Positions 43,089-50,399 of a DNA stretch of 59,570 nt are shown here, piece by piece (position 1 is the stretch's first letter; each line of letters opens with the position of its first letter). The notes under the pieces are model-generated. The model had not been told where the DNA came from. It saw only the letters and a program-made list of their open reading frames with translations, and made no database searches. This stretch comes from Planctomycetota bacterium (GTDB taxonomy: Bacteria; Planctomycetota; UBA1135; UBA2386), in contig JACRLW010000037.1 in the NCBI GenBank assembly GCA_016235155.1, forward strand, positions 1 to 59,570, read 5' to 3'. Made by a program: the position numbers and the translations under genes.

Positions 43089-43154
43089 AGCCAACGCTTG
43101 GCATCAGCAGCGGCGGGGCTGGAGAGCTATTGAAGTCCTGGGAAACCGTTATGC
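43089..43154 (-). other. attC site 9, isolated
   Basis: Minus strand: GCATAAC (43154-43148, with the TAA stop of the GNAT gene) to GTTGGCT (43095-43089), 66 nt, with pairing between CCAGCCCCGCCGC and its 3' partner region only partial. It is 9 kb from the main cluster and in the same orientation. Confidence 0.62.
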
Positions 43155-43673
43155 CCCGCCGTCTGCTGCAGCGACTTGTTCGGCCGCCTCTTTTCGGTGT
43201 TTCTCCCATCGCCAGACCAATCCGTCTTCCGGATCGATCACCTCGCCGATCCGTCGGAAACCGCACTTGACCAAGACCCGGGTCGAGGCGTTCGGCTCCG
43301 GCCGCGTGTGTGCCCGGACCGCGCAAACCTTGTCGCTGCTGAAGGCGTAGTTGGTCAGCGCCTGCGCGGCTTCTGTCGCGTATCCATTTCCCTGGTGATC
43401 GGGATTGATCCCATAAGGAATCTCGACCACGCCGTCCGCTGTCGGAGGTCCTTTGAAACCAGTCGATCCGACGACGGTTTCGCTGTCTCGATGCACCAAC
43501 GAAAAGCCAAGCGTCCACGGATCTGCCGAGGTCAAGGCGCCAAGCCGTGCGAGCCAGTCGGCGGACAGGTGTGCCCTGTCCGCCGGGCTCATCGCCTCGA
43601 CCTCAGCGCGGGCTTCCTCGATAGTCTGTAGAACCAGCTTCAGGCTTTTCGTTTGCATGTGCGTCGCGCTCAT
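43149..43673 (-). CDS. Cassette-borne GNAT acetyltransferase (RimJ/RimL-like)
   Basis: A 174-residue acetyltransferase: Leu-Gly-Phe-Ser-Leu-Val-His, Val-Val-Gly-Ser-Thr-Gly-Phe-Lys-Gly, Val-Glu-Ile-Pro-Tyr-Gly-Ile, and the acetyl-CoA loop around Gln-Gly-Asn-Gly-Tyr-Ala-Thr-Glu-Ala. GNAT genes are among the most common integron cassettes. The stop lies in the R'' box of attC 9. Upstream the gene abuts a truncated hicB remnant, which suggests that the cassette inserted there at a secondary site. The substrate is unknown. Confidence 0.85.
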   Translation of the reverse strand: MSATHMQTKSLKLVLQTIEEARAEVEAMSPADRAHLSADWLARLGALTSADPWTLGFSLVHRDSETVVGSTGFKGPPTADGVVEIPYGINPDHQGNGYATEAAQALTNYAFSSDKVCAVRAHTRPEPNASTRVLVKCGFRRIGEVIDPEDGLVWRWEKHRKEAAEQVAAADGGA

Positions 43674-43680
43674 AGGCGAT

Positions 43681-43754
43681 TGACCAGCCGGCCGAACGAT
43701 GAAGGCCCGGTCGTCGTCGCTCTAGTAGATGATGATCTCGTACTTGTACGTCAT
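43681..43754 (-). pseudogene. hicB: hicB antitoxin remnant with amber codon
   Basis: The ATG at 43754 overlaps the hicA stop, as in functional hicAB. It reads Met-Thr-Tyr-Lys-Tyr-Glu-Ile-Ile-Ile-Tyr, then TAG (43724-43722) where HicB proteins have Trp, then Ser-Asp-Asp-Asp-Arg-Ala-Phe-Ile-Val. Similarity ends there, at the edge of the GNAT cassette. So the antitoxin is both interrupted and truncated. Confidence 0.75.
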
Positions 43755-43997
43755 TGCTCGCCTCCCAGGCCGTGTCGTGCGATGACGGCCCGGACCTGCC
43801 TCACTTGATATGGCTTGGCCTCGCTTCCAGACCGCTGCACGTTGATCAGCTCCTCGATTCCTGACTTGAAGAAGATGTGGTGGCTGCCGCGCACCCTCTC
43901 TTCGAACCCGAGATGCAGGAGAAGTCCGCGCAGGTCTTCGAAGCCGATGTTGGCGTCGCTCCCGCCGCGGAAGACCTTGAGAAGCGTCTTGTCACAT
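43751..43997 (-). pseudogene. hicA: hicA toxin gene with damaged start
   Basis: From 43993 to the TGA at 43751 the frame encodes 80 HicA-like residues: Asp-Lys-Thr-Leu-Leu-Lys-Val, Phe-Glu-Asp-Leu-Arg, Gly-Ser-His-His-Ile-Phe-Phe (the catalytic-His block), Ala-Lys-Pro-Tyr-Gln-Val-Arg-Gln-Val. HicA is an mRNA interferase. The frame has no start codon. An ATG at 43997 is out of frame and is followed at once by TGA; a 2-base deletion after ATG-T would explain this. Given the broken hicB, loss of toxin activity is expected. Confidence 0.75.
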
Positions 43998-44064
43998 GCC
44001 GAGCCACACGCGGAAGTTACCCGATCGAGTGCCTCTGGGCGCGTAGGTCGGAGAACTCAACGCC

Positions 44065-44208
44065 CCCATCGCGGCCGAGGCCGCAACCCATCCGGGTTGC
44101 CGGCGTCGGCGCTGGCGCGCCGACCAAGAAGGCCTCGACCGCTCTCTTCGCTGGGGCCCTTCGTCCTCCGAATCCTCGCGTCCCGCGAGGATTCTCCGGA
44201 CTTCGAGC
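44065..44208 (-). repeat. Structured repeat element, copy C (full length)
   Basis: Same layout as copy B but on the minus strand. Leading hairpin 44170-44180/44184-44194 (GAATCCTCGCG and complement). Closing helix 44071-44082 with 44131-44142 (one G-U type pair). Hairpin 44105-44112/44117-44124 (GTCGGCGC/GCGCCGAC). Hairpin 44083-44089/44094-44100 (GCAACCC/GGGTTGC). Stem differences from copy B are compensated on the opposite arm. It starts about 5 bp after the imuA stop, so it would form the 3' end of the imuA transcript. Confidence 0.78.
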
Positions 44209-44212
44209 CCAC

Positions 44213-44845
44213 TCACCCCAACCCCGCCACCCCCTCGCACCCGATCACCATCGTCCAGCTCCGCCCGCGGCGCTTGTCCTTCGTCGCTTCGAAGCCGATC
44301 TCGAAACGACCCGCCTCGACACGTCTGCGGAAACTCACCAATCGCAGCGACGCCAGCGAGCCGCGATCGCCCGACACTCCATCCCCGCACGCACGCAAGA
44401 CGACGAACGCCGCGTCGTGCTGCTGCGCCGCCCCGGCGAGACGCACCTGCGCGGCCATCCCCAGTGCCTTCGCCGACAATCCATCCGCCACGACGAGCCC
44501 GAACGCCCCCGAGCGCAGCAGTTCGTCGAGCGCGTGCAGCGCCATCTCCTCGCCGGCGGGGCGCACGAACAGCAACGCGTCGAGATCGATGCCGCAAGCC
44601 GCCAGGTCCGGCGGGAAGACGATCGAGTCCGGCGGCGCGACCCAGGCGACCGTCTCGGCGTGGCGCTGGGCGTCGAGGACCAGGCCCGCGGCGATCGTCA
44701 GGCGCGCGTCGCCCGTGACCTCGACGAAGCGTCCCGCGACCTCCGCGTAGCCCCAGGCCGCGGGCGCACGCCGCGCGAGCGCGTTCGCGCGTTGCACGCG
44801 GCCGGTGGCGAGGAGCGACTCGATCGGGAGGCGGAGGGCGGCCAT
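44213..44845 (-). CDS. imuA: ImuA-like protein
   Basis: A 210-residue protein of the ImuA (RecA/SulA-related) group: Leu-Pro-Ile-Glu-Ser-Leu-Leu at the start, Ala-Trp-Val-Ala-Pro-Pro after the first strand, Pro-Pro-Asp-Leu-Ala-Ala-Cys-Gly-Ile-Asp-Leu-Asp-Ala-Leu-Leu-Phe-Val, Leu-Val-Val-Ala-Asp-Gly-Leu, and Ala-Gln-Val-Arg-Leu-Ala-Gly. ImuA works with ImuB and DnaE2 in damage-induced mutagenesis and interacts with RecA in characterised systems. Here imuB is 18 kb downstream on the same strand. No Walker A lysine is seen, as is common in ImuA. Confidence 0.82.
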   Translation of the reverse strand: MAALRLPIESLLATGRVQRANALARRAPAAWGYAEVAGRFVEVTGDARLTIAAGLVLDAQRHAETVAWVAPPDSIVFPPDLAACGIDLDALLFVRPAGEEMALHALDELLRSGAFGLVVADGLSAKALGMAAQVRLAGAAQQHDAAFVVLRACGDGVSGDRGSLASLRLVSFRRRVEAGRFEIGFEATKDKRRGRSWTMVIGCEGVAGLG

Positions 44846-45143
44846 GGCACGGCGATCACGGGCAGGGGGCAGACGAACAAAGCAGACGGCCGTCCTCCGG
44901 TCAACACGAGCGGGCGGCGGACGGGCGCGCTTGCGGCCGACGGAATCGCGGCCTGCGGGACGCCGCAGGGCCCGTCACCCCCCCGGTCCCGATCGCGGAC
45001 CACGCCCCGCGCGCGCGAACACACCATGCAGCACGCCGAGCTCCGCCCCGGCAGAATGCCCGCGGCGCGCGACAGACATCCGGGCATCCCGCCCACAGTC
45101 GGCCGCCTCACGCCTGCCCGGCCCGCGTTCCCTCCTCGACGAC
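44846..45143. other. 298-bp divergent intergenic region
   Basis: Between imuA (minus) and the kelch gene (plus); it must hold promoters for both. I searched for a LexA-type box before imuA (GAAC-N-GTTC or CTG-N10-CAG) and see no convincing one. No gene is supported. Confidence 0.4.
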
Positions 45144-46658
45144 ATGAAGTTCCCACTCGTCATCTCCTCGCTGGCGCTCGCACTGACGACGCCGCTCGCC
45201 GCCCAGACACTGACGCTCGACAAGTCCGGCGGCGCAATCCCCGGCCCGGCGAGCTTCACGCTGCGGGGCACCGCGAACACGCCGTATCTCCTGCTCTTCT
45301 CGGGCGTCGAAGCGCCCACGCCGTTCCCCGCGCTCGGCATCACGCTCGACATCACCGACGACCTCGCCGGCGTGTGCGTGTCGATCCCGGGCTTCCTCGG
45401 CACCTTGAACGCCTCGGGAACCGCGACCGCGAGCCTGCAGATCCCGAACGATCCGTCGCTCGAAGCGCTGGTCGTCTCCTTCCAGGGGATCAGCGGCAAC
45501 GGCACCTATGTCGTCTCGAACCTCGCGCGCCTCACGCCGCAGGTCGCGGGCACCTTCAAGGCGCCGCTCAATCAGCCGACGCTCCCGATCCTCGGCGGCG
45601 GCATTGCGACGGCGGCGGACGGCGAGATCCTCTTCGTCGGCGGCACGGGTCCGGTCGCGCAGCGCTATGCGTCGCGCATAGAGGAGTGGGAGAACGCGGG
45701 CATCACGTTCGGCGTCGGACTCCTCGCGCAGGCGACGGGCCTCGCCGACGGGCGCGTGCTGTTCACCGGCGGTCTCGGCGTCGACGGCCTGCCGACGTCC
45801 GCCGCGGCGGTCTACGACCCGATCGCGCAGACGACGACGACGCTCGCGATGAGCATCCCGCGCGCGGGTCACGGCGCGTCGCTGATGGGCAACGGCAAGG
45901 TGCTGGTCACCGGCGGCTTCGAGACGATCTCGCTGACCGATCCGCTGGCGCTCTTCGCGGGCATCCGCGCGTCGACCGAGGTCTTCGATCCGGTGACGAA
46001 CACGTTCTCCGCCGGCCCGGGGATGCTCGAGGCGCGCGCGCTGCACAGTTCGTCGACGCTGAGCAATGGCCAGGTGCTGATCGCGGGCGGCCTCACGCTG
46101 ATCCCGATCGTGAACCTGCCGACGGTGTCGGCGACGGCGTATCGCTTCAACCCGTCGTCGAACAGCTTCGGCTTCCCGTCGCTCTTCTCCGGCGCGCGCT
46201 TCATGCACAGCGCGGTCGGCACGAGCAACGGCAAGGTGCTGCTCGTCGGCGGTCTCACGCTCGATCTGAGTGTGTTCCTCACGACCGGCAACGTCGCCGA
46301 CATCATCGTCGGCACGCGGACCGACGCTCAGCTCTACACGCCGAGCTTCCTCGGCTTCGGCACCTTCGCGACGGTCAATGGGATGAGCGAAGGTCGCGCG
46401 GGCGCGGCGCTCGCGGCGCTGCCGAACGGCGGCGCTTTGGTCGCGGGCGGCTTCCGTCTGACGATCAACGTCGCCACCTCGACCTTCGAGGCGACCGCAC
46501 TCGCGACGGCGGACCTGTTCACGCAGAGCCCGAACGCGTTCGCGCCGACCGGCTCGATGGCCGCGCCGCGCTTGTTCCCGGTCACCGCGAACCTGCCCGA
46601 CGGCACCGTGATGGTCGTCGGCGGCGGGCCGACGGGCATCGAGATCTATCAGCGCTGA
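45144..46658 (+). CDS. Secreted kelch-repeat (galactose-oxidase-like) protein
   Basis: A 504-residue protein with a signal peptide ending Pro-Leu-Ala-Ala-Gln. An N-terminal beta domain of about 130 residues is followed by six kelch-like repeats with Gly-Gly after a hydrophobic strand and a Tyr/Phe-Asp-Pro turn: Val-Leu-Phe-Thr-Gly-Gly, Val-Leu-Val-Thr-Gly-Gly, Val-Leu-Ile-Ala-Gly-Gly, Val-Leu-Leu-Val-Gly-Gly, Ala-Leu-Val-Ala-Gly-Gly, Val-Met-Val-Val-Gly-Gly. This forms a beta-propeller. No copper-site residues of galactose oxidase are evident, so a binding or structural role is likelier. Confidence 0.88.
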   Translation: MKFPLVISSLALALTTPLAAQTLTLDKSGGAIPGPASFTLRGTANTPYLLLFSGVEAPTPFPALGITLDITDDLAGVCVSIPGFLGTLNASGTATASLQIPNDPSLEALVVSFQGISGNGTYVVSNLARLTPQVAGTFKAPLNQPTLPILGGGIATAADGEILFVGGTGPVAQRYASRIEEWENAGITFGVGLLAQATGLADGRVLFTGGLGVDGLPTSAAAVYDPIAQTTTTLAMSIPRAGHGASLMGNGKVLVTGGFETISLTDPLALFAGIRASTEVFDPVTNTFSAGPGMLEARALHSSSTLSNGQVLIAGGLTLIPIVNLPTVSATAYRFNPSSNSFGFPSLFSGARFMHSAVGTSNGKVLLVGGLTLDLSVFLTTGNVADIIVGTRTDAQLYTPSFLGFGTFATVNGMSEGRAGAALAALPNGGALVAGGFRLTINVATSTFEATALATADLFTQSPNAFAPTGSMAAPRLFPVTANLPDGTVMVVGGGPTGIEIYQR

Positions 46659-46666
46659 GGGGTGCG

Positions 46667-46852
46667 GCTTGTCGGTCCGCCCGGCCCCCGATAGCCTCCC
46701 GGCGCTCGTCTCGGAGGCCGCTCGTGGAGCTCGAGCCCGTCTACCTCGTCCAGCCCGAGCCTGAGGCTCGGACGTCTTCTCGGCGAACCCTGGTCATGGG
46801 TCTCGCTGCCGCTGCGCTCGGGGGCGCGGCGGTGGGGAGCGTGACCACCGGC
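46667..46852 (+). repeat. 5' direct repeat of the duplicated three-gene module, copy 1
   Basis: It covers 57 bp of leader plus the first 129 bp of gene 1. It matches 49632-49817 with only scattered substitutions, so leader, ribosome site (GGAGG 6 nt before GTG) and signal peptide are conserved between copies. Confidence 0.85.
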
Positions 46853-47158
46853 TCGCTCCTCGGGTGGAGCGGGCCACCAGCGGTCGATGCGCAGGTGAGA
46901 TGGGCGATCGACCTGCAGGACGGACCGCAAGAGCAGCTTCTCGCCCGGCACGCGGACTTCTTGGCGGTGTTCAGCACGCACCCCGAAGACGTCGAGCTGC
47001 TGATGCCGGGGTTGATGGCGCTCGTGAACGAAGCGGCCAGGCCAGACGGGATCGCCGACCAGCAGGGAGTCGCACGACGGATCTGCGCGGCGATCGCCGC
47101 CCTGCGCAACCCGGACGAGCAACTCGCGGAGATCGCTCGTCGCCTCCGCAACCGTTGA
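46724..47158 (+). CDS. Module gene 1, copy 1: Tat-type signal or anchor protein
   Basis: A 144-residue protein from GTG with GGAGG upstream. Residues 17-45 read Ser-Arg-Arg-Thr-Leu-Val, then a long Ala/Gly hydrophobic run, fitting a twin-arginine signal or N-terminal anchor. The rest is an acidic and basic helical domain with a conserved Gln-Val-Arg/Gln-Trp-Ala-Ile-Asp-Leu-Gln start and an Ala-Ala-Leu-Arg C-terminal helix. It is the paralogue of 49689-50126. I recognise no family. It is followed at 10 bp by gene 2. Confidence 0.75.
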   Translation: MELEPVYLVQPEPEARTSSRRTLVMGLAAAALGGAAVGSVTTGSLLGWSGPPAVDAQVRWAIDLQDGPQEQLLARHADFLAVFSTHPEDVELLMPGLMALVNEAARPDGIADQQGVARRICAAIAALRNPDEQLAEIARRLRNR

Positions 47159-47168
47159 AGCATCAGCG

Positions 47169-47423
47169 ATGCAGAATCGCCCGCGCATCCATTCCGAGAG
47201 CAGCGTCCGGGAAGGCGGAACGATCCACGTTCGCGTCAACAGCGGCGCGAAGGAGATCCACGTCATCGTCCCCGGGCTCGGACCCGTGACGGTGCCGGTC
47301 ACTTCGGGGCGCGCGGAGTACACGCTGCCGCCCTCGGTCCCGGCTGGAACGCTCATCCTCATCTCGGACTTGTTGGTTCCCGACCCATCCACGATCGACG
47401 TCGAAGTCGTCGGAGGAACGTGA
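47169..47423 (+). CDS. Module gene 2, copy 1: small beta-rich protein
   Basis: An 84-residue protein with no signal peptide. It reads as a single small beta sandwich: Glu-Gly-Gly-Thr-Ile-His-Val-Arg-Val, a Val/Pro-rich middle, Ala-Glu-Tyr-Thr-Leu-Pro-Pro, and a final strand with Val-Glu-Val-Val-Gly-Gly. The paralogue at 50139-50399 shares these blocks. Its stop overlaps the next gene's GTG, so it is translationally coupled. The location is unclear: it may be cytoplasmic or leave the cell with its neighbours. Confidence 0.7.
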   Translation: MQNRPRIHSESSVREGGTIHVRVNSGAKEIHVIVPGLGPVTVPVTSGRAEYTLPPSVPAGTLILISDLLVPDPSTIDVEVVGGT

Positions 47424-48481
47424 CGATGAATGCCGCACTCGCGCTCACCATGGCCCTGAGCCTCTCGTCGCTCGGCGCCGTCGCTCAGCAACTCCTCACC
47501 GTCCCCGCGTCCGCCGCTGCTTCGGACGGCAACGCGTTCACCTGGTTGCCGGGATGCGGCGACTCGGGCGCCACGCAGGTCATCATCGACGCCTCGCACC
47601 TCCAAACGCTCGTCGGTCGCACGCTCGTGGGTCTGAGTTTCCGTCGCGACGGGACCTGGCTCGAGGGCCTGCCGCGGAGCGACGCGCATTGGCGCGTCCG
47701 TCTCGGACCGAGCACCCGCGGTGCGGACGATCCCTACTTGGACTTCGCGCTCAACCTGCCCCAGGGAACCGTGGCGTTCGACGGAGCCGTGTCGATGCCT
47801 GCGATGCCGCCGATCACGGGATACGTCGGCTGGACCGCCCCACACACGGTGGAGATCGCGTTCACGACGAGCTTCACCTACTCCGGTGGACCGCTGGCGA
47901 TCGAGCTCGAGGGCTCGCTCACGACCCCGGCCGCGTTCTTTCCGATGGACGGCGTCGACGACCCGGTCCGCGGAGCGGCGAGCGACGTCGGCACGGCATG
48001 CGGTCCCCGCGCGCCGGCAAACGGCCGCACGGCATTGGCCGTCGGAGGTGGCCTCGTTCCCGGCGCGACGGCGCAACTGCATCTGCTGGGCACCGCCGGC
48101 AACGCCGCCTTCGCCTTCTTCGGCGTCTCGCTCCTGCCGCAGCCGGTGAACCTCACGTTGATCGGCGCACCCGGTTGCCAGTGGTACGTCGACGCGTTCA
48201 CGGCTCTCGCCGCGCCGGTCGTCGCCTCGGGTATTCCCGCGGTCGACGGACTGGCGTCGGTGCGGCTCCATCTCCCCGGCACTCCGACGCTCCTCGGCGG
48301 CCAACTCGTCGTCCAATGGCTCGAGGTCGGCGCGGGACTCGTCGCCACTTCCCAGGCGATGAGCCTCTCGATCAGCGCGCAGATGCCGGCGCTCGGCATG
48401 GCTCAACTCGAACGGCTCAGCGACGGATCGGTGCACGTGGCGCCGGCCTCGGGGCCCGTGATCGGGTTCCGCTGGTTGTGA
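47420..48481 (+). CDS. Module gene 3, copy 1: secreted protein
   Basis: About 351-353 residues, from GTG at 47420 or ATG at 47426, with a signal peptide ending Gly-Ala-Val-Ala-Gln-Gln. The N-terminal domain contains Trp-Leu-Pro-Gly-Cys-Gly-Asp-Ser-Gly and Pro-Pro-Ile-Thr-Gly-Tyr. The C-terminal domain contains Thr-Leu-Ile-Gly-Ala-Pro-Gly-Cys-Gln-Trp-Tyr-Val-Asp-Ala. The C-terminal half is almost identical at DNA level to the paralogue at 50396-51451, while the N-terminal half has diverged. No enzymatic motif recognised. Confidence 0.78.
   Translation: MTMNAALALTMALSLSSLGAVAQQLLTVPASAAASDGNAFTWLPGCGDSGATQVIIDASHLQTLVGRTLVGLSFRRDGTWLEGLPRSDAHWRVRLGPSTRGADDPYLDFALNLPQGTVAFDGAVSMPAMPPITGYVGWTAPHTVEIAFTTSFTYSGGPLAIELEGSLTTPAAFFPMDGVDDPVRGAASDVGTACGPRAPANGRTALAVGGGLVPGATAQLHLLGTAGNAAFAFFGVSLLPQPVNLTLIGAPGCQWYVDAFTALAAPVVASGIPAVDGLASVRLHLPGTPTLLGGQLVVQWLEVGAGLVATSQAMSLSISAQMPALGMAQLERLSDGSVHVAPASGPVIGFRWL
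48097..48331 (+). repeat. Near-identical 3' segment of module gene 3, copy 1
   Basis: About 235 bp differing at only about two positions from 51067-51301, whereas flanking parts of the two genes differ at many positions. This pattern suggests gene conversion. Confidence 0.85.
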
Positions 48482-48574
48482 ACCAGGGAATGGACGACTT
48501 CCTGGCGGCGGGCCGGAGGCTGCGAATGTGGACATGGGTCTTGCATTGCGGTGCGCGCTCGAAATGATGCGCGC

Positions 48575-49631
48575 ATGAAGGCAACGGAACCGCGAGCGGA
48601 CCAGGAAGGTGTTCGGCAACTCGTATTGGTCGAAGGACTCGGCGCCGAGCAGGTCGACGAGCGGCTGCGCAGCGCGTGCCGCCTAGCCGACGTCGGCCAT
48701 CGCGCCGTCGCGTTCTACCTCGCAGACATGCACGAACGTGGATTGCACGCCGCGTTCGGGCTGCCGTCGGTGATCGCCTATGCGGTGCGCTCGCTGGGTC
48801 CGTAGTCCGGTGAATCGTCGCGGCACGCGACGATTCACCGTGCGGAGGACCCCGGCTGATAAAGCGGCCGAGGCCTTCTGGTCGTCGCGTCAGCGACGAC
48901 GCCGGCAGCCAGGCTTGGCTGCGGCCTCGGCCGCGATGGGAATGGCGCGCCGCTGCGCGCGCGAGCTGCTGACGGCAGGACTCCGGCTGCGCGAGCTTCC
49001 TGCGATCGACGGTGCGTTCCGCGACAGCCGGATCGCATGGTCGCGTGTGCGGAGGCTCTGCGAGGTCGCCACCGCCGCGACGGAGACCGCGTGGCTCGAG
49101 CGCGCGTCGACCAGCTCGCAGGACGAACTCGATCTGCTCGTGAAGCGGGTGCGCTTCGGCGAGCCGCCGCCGAGCGGGGACGGGCTGCCCCATTCGCGCT
49201 TCCGGGTGAGCGTCGCCCTCGACGCGGTCCATTGGCAGATGTGGGAGAACACCCGCGAGAAGCTCCGCGCCGAACTGAAGGACGGCGACGAACTGCGCGA
49301 CGCCGATCTGCCCGCCGAAGTCCGGGCCGTTGCCGACGGTGGAAGCGGTCGTGAGCGATGGTGCGACGCCGCCCTCGCTCCGCGCGAAGGTCTTCGCCCG
49401 CGACGCCCATTCCTGTCGGAACTGCGCCTCGAAGCGCGGACTCCACGCACATCACGTCGTCTGGCGCAGTCGAGGCGGTCTCACGGCACTCGCGAATTTG
49501 GTCACGCTCTGCGCGCGTTGCCACGGCCTCGTGCACGAGGGCTTCCTCGACGTGGAGGTGGCGCAATGCGCCGCTGCGCCGGGCGGCGTCACCTTCGTCT
49601 TGATGTCCACGTCGAGTCAGGGCGGCCGGCC
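48575..49631 (+). pseudogene. HNH endonuclease pseudogene interrupted by a structured repeat
   Basis: A homologue of the intact HNH gene at 23401-24432. The N-terminal part ends in Ala-Tyr-Ala-Val-Arg-Ser-Leu-Gly, is cut by copy B of the structured repeat (with a TAG right after the junction), and resumes at Met-Ala-Arg-Arg-Cys-Ala-Arg-Glu-Leu-Leu. A second lesion near 49310-49340 has lost about 50 codons and shifted the frame; the HNH motif (Cys-Arg-Asn-Cys, His-Ala-His-His-Val) then continues in another frame. The 3' end is truncated where the second copy of the three-gene module begins. Confidence 0.88.
48799..48940 (+). repeat. Structured repeat element, copy B (142 bp, ends defined by insertion)
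   Basis: Comparison with the intact homologue places the element between CTGGG and AATGGCG; removing 48799-48940 restores Leu-Gly-Met in frame. Leading hairpin: 48808-48821 with 48827-48840, 14 bp. Closing helix: GCGGCCGAGGCC 48864-48875 with 48923-48934, 12 bp. Inside it are hairpins 48881-48888/48893-48900 and 48905-48911/48916-48922. The element ends in GGG and is preceded by GGG, a possible 3-bp target repeat. It encodes no protein. Confidence 0.88.
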
Positions 49632-49817
49632 GCTTGTCGCTCCGCCCGGCCCCCGATAGCCTCCCGGCGCTCGTCCCGGAGGCCGCTCGTGGAGCTCAAG
49701 CCCGTCTACCTCGTCCAGCCCGAGCCGGAGGCTCGGACGTTCTCTCGGCGAACCTTGGTTCTTGGTCTCGCTGCCGCTGCGCTCGGGGGCGCGGCGGTGG
49801 GGAGCGTGACCACCGGC
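49632..49817 (+). repeat. 5' direct repeat of the duplicated three-gene module, copy 2
   Basis: Partner of 46667-46852 at a distance of 2965 bp. Its left edge truncates the HNH pseudogene. Confidence 0.85.
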
Positions 49818-50126
49818 GCTGTCCTCGGCTGGAAGCGATCGCCTGCTCTGGATGCGCAGGTGCAGTGGGCGATCGATCTGCAGGAAGGGCCGATCGACGA
49901 GCTCCGCGCCAGGCACTTGGACTTCCTCGCGATCGTCGCCGGCTTCCCTTCGCACGCATCGTTGCTGCGGTCGGGTCTGCGCAGACTCGGGCATGCGGTG
50001 GACGACCCGAATCTCCCCGATTCCGAGTCCCGCGCGCTCGCGCAAGCGCTCCGCACTGCGATCGACGCGCTTCGGACGTCGGATCCTGAGTTGTTGGAGA
50101 TCGCCCGTCGCACCCGCGGTCGGTGA
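49689..50126 (+). CDS. Module gene 1, copy 2: Tat-type signal or anchor protein
   Basis: A 145-residue paralogue of 46724-47158, GTG start with the same GGAGG leader. The first 45 residues (Ser-Arg-Arg-Thr-Leu-Val and the Ala/Gly run) are nearly identical to copy 1. The domain beyond has diverged strongly, keeping Trp-Ala-Ile-Asp-Leu-Gln and the closing Leu-Glu-Ile-Ala-Arg-Arg type helix. Maintenance of both reading frames despite divergence argues that both copies are under selection. Function unknown. Confidence 0.75.
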   Translation: MELKPVYLVQPEPEARTFSRRTLVLGLAAAALGGAAVGSVTTGAVLGWKRSPALDAQVQWAIDLQEGPIDELRARHLDFLAIVAGFPSHASLLRSGLRRLGHAVDDPNLPDSESRALAQALRTAIDALRTSDPELLEIARRTRGR

Positions 50127-50138
50127 AGGCTTCCGGCG

Positions 50139-50399
50139 ATGCAATCCGGCTCGCGTATCCAAACTGACTCGACCGTGCAGGAAGGCGGGACGATCCACGT
50201 TCGCGTCGACAGCGACGTCAAGGAACTCCTGCTCGTCGTGCCTTCGGTCGGCGCCGTGCGCGTGCCGGTCGTCAACCGTCGCGCCGAGTACACGCTTCCG
50301 CCGACCGTTCCCGGCGGCGGCCGGATCATCATCTCGGATTTGAAGGTCCCGTTTCCGTCCAGCGTCGGCGTCGACGTCGTCGGAGGTACATCGCGATGA
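50139..50399 (+). CDS. Module gene 2, copy 2: small beta-rich protein
   Basis: An 86-residue paralogue of 47169-47423. Shared blocks are Gly-Gly-Thr-Ile-His-Val-Arg-Val, Arg-Ala-Glu-Tyr-Thr-Leu-Pro-Pro and Val-Asp-Val-Val-Gly-Gly-Thr. It begins 12 bp after gene 1, and its stop overlaps the ATG of gene 3 (ATGA). Conserved order and coupling in both copies indicate a functional three-gene unit. No signal peptide is seen. Confidence 0.7.
   Translation: MQSGSRIQTDSTVQEGGTIHVRVDSDVKELLLVVPSVGAVRVPVVNRRAEYTLPPTVPGGGRIIISDLKVPFPSSVGVDVVGGTSR

Noticed and set aside
39540..43094. An 1184-codon minus-strand frame opposite the Ig/PKD gene
   Set aside because: The plus strand has clear Ig and PKD motifs throughout; the minus frame has none.
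42878..43270. Plus-strand frame starting at 42878
   Set aside because: It crosses an attC site and runs antisense through the GNAT gene; only the first 40 codons look at all protein-like.
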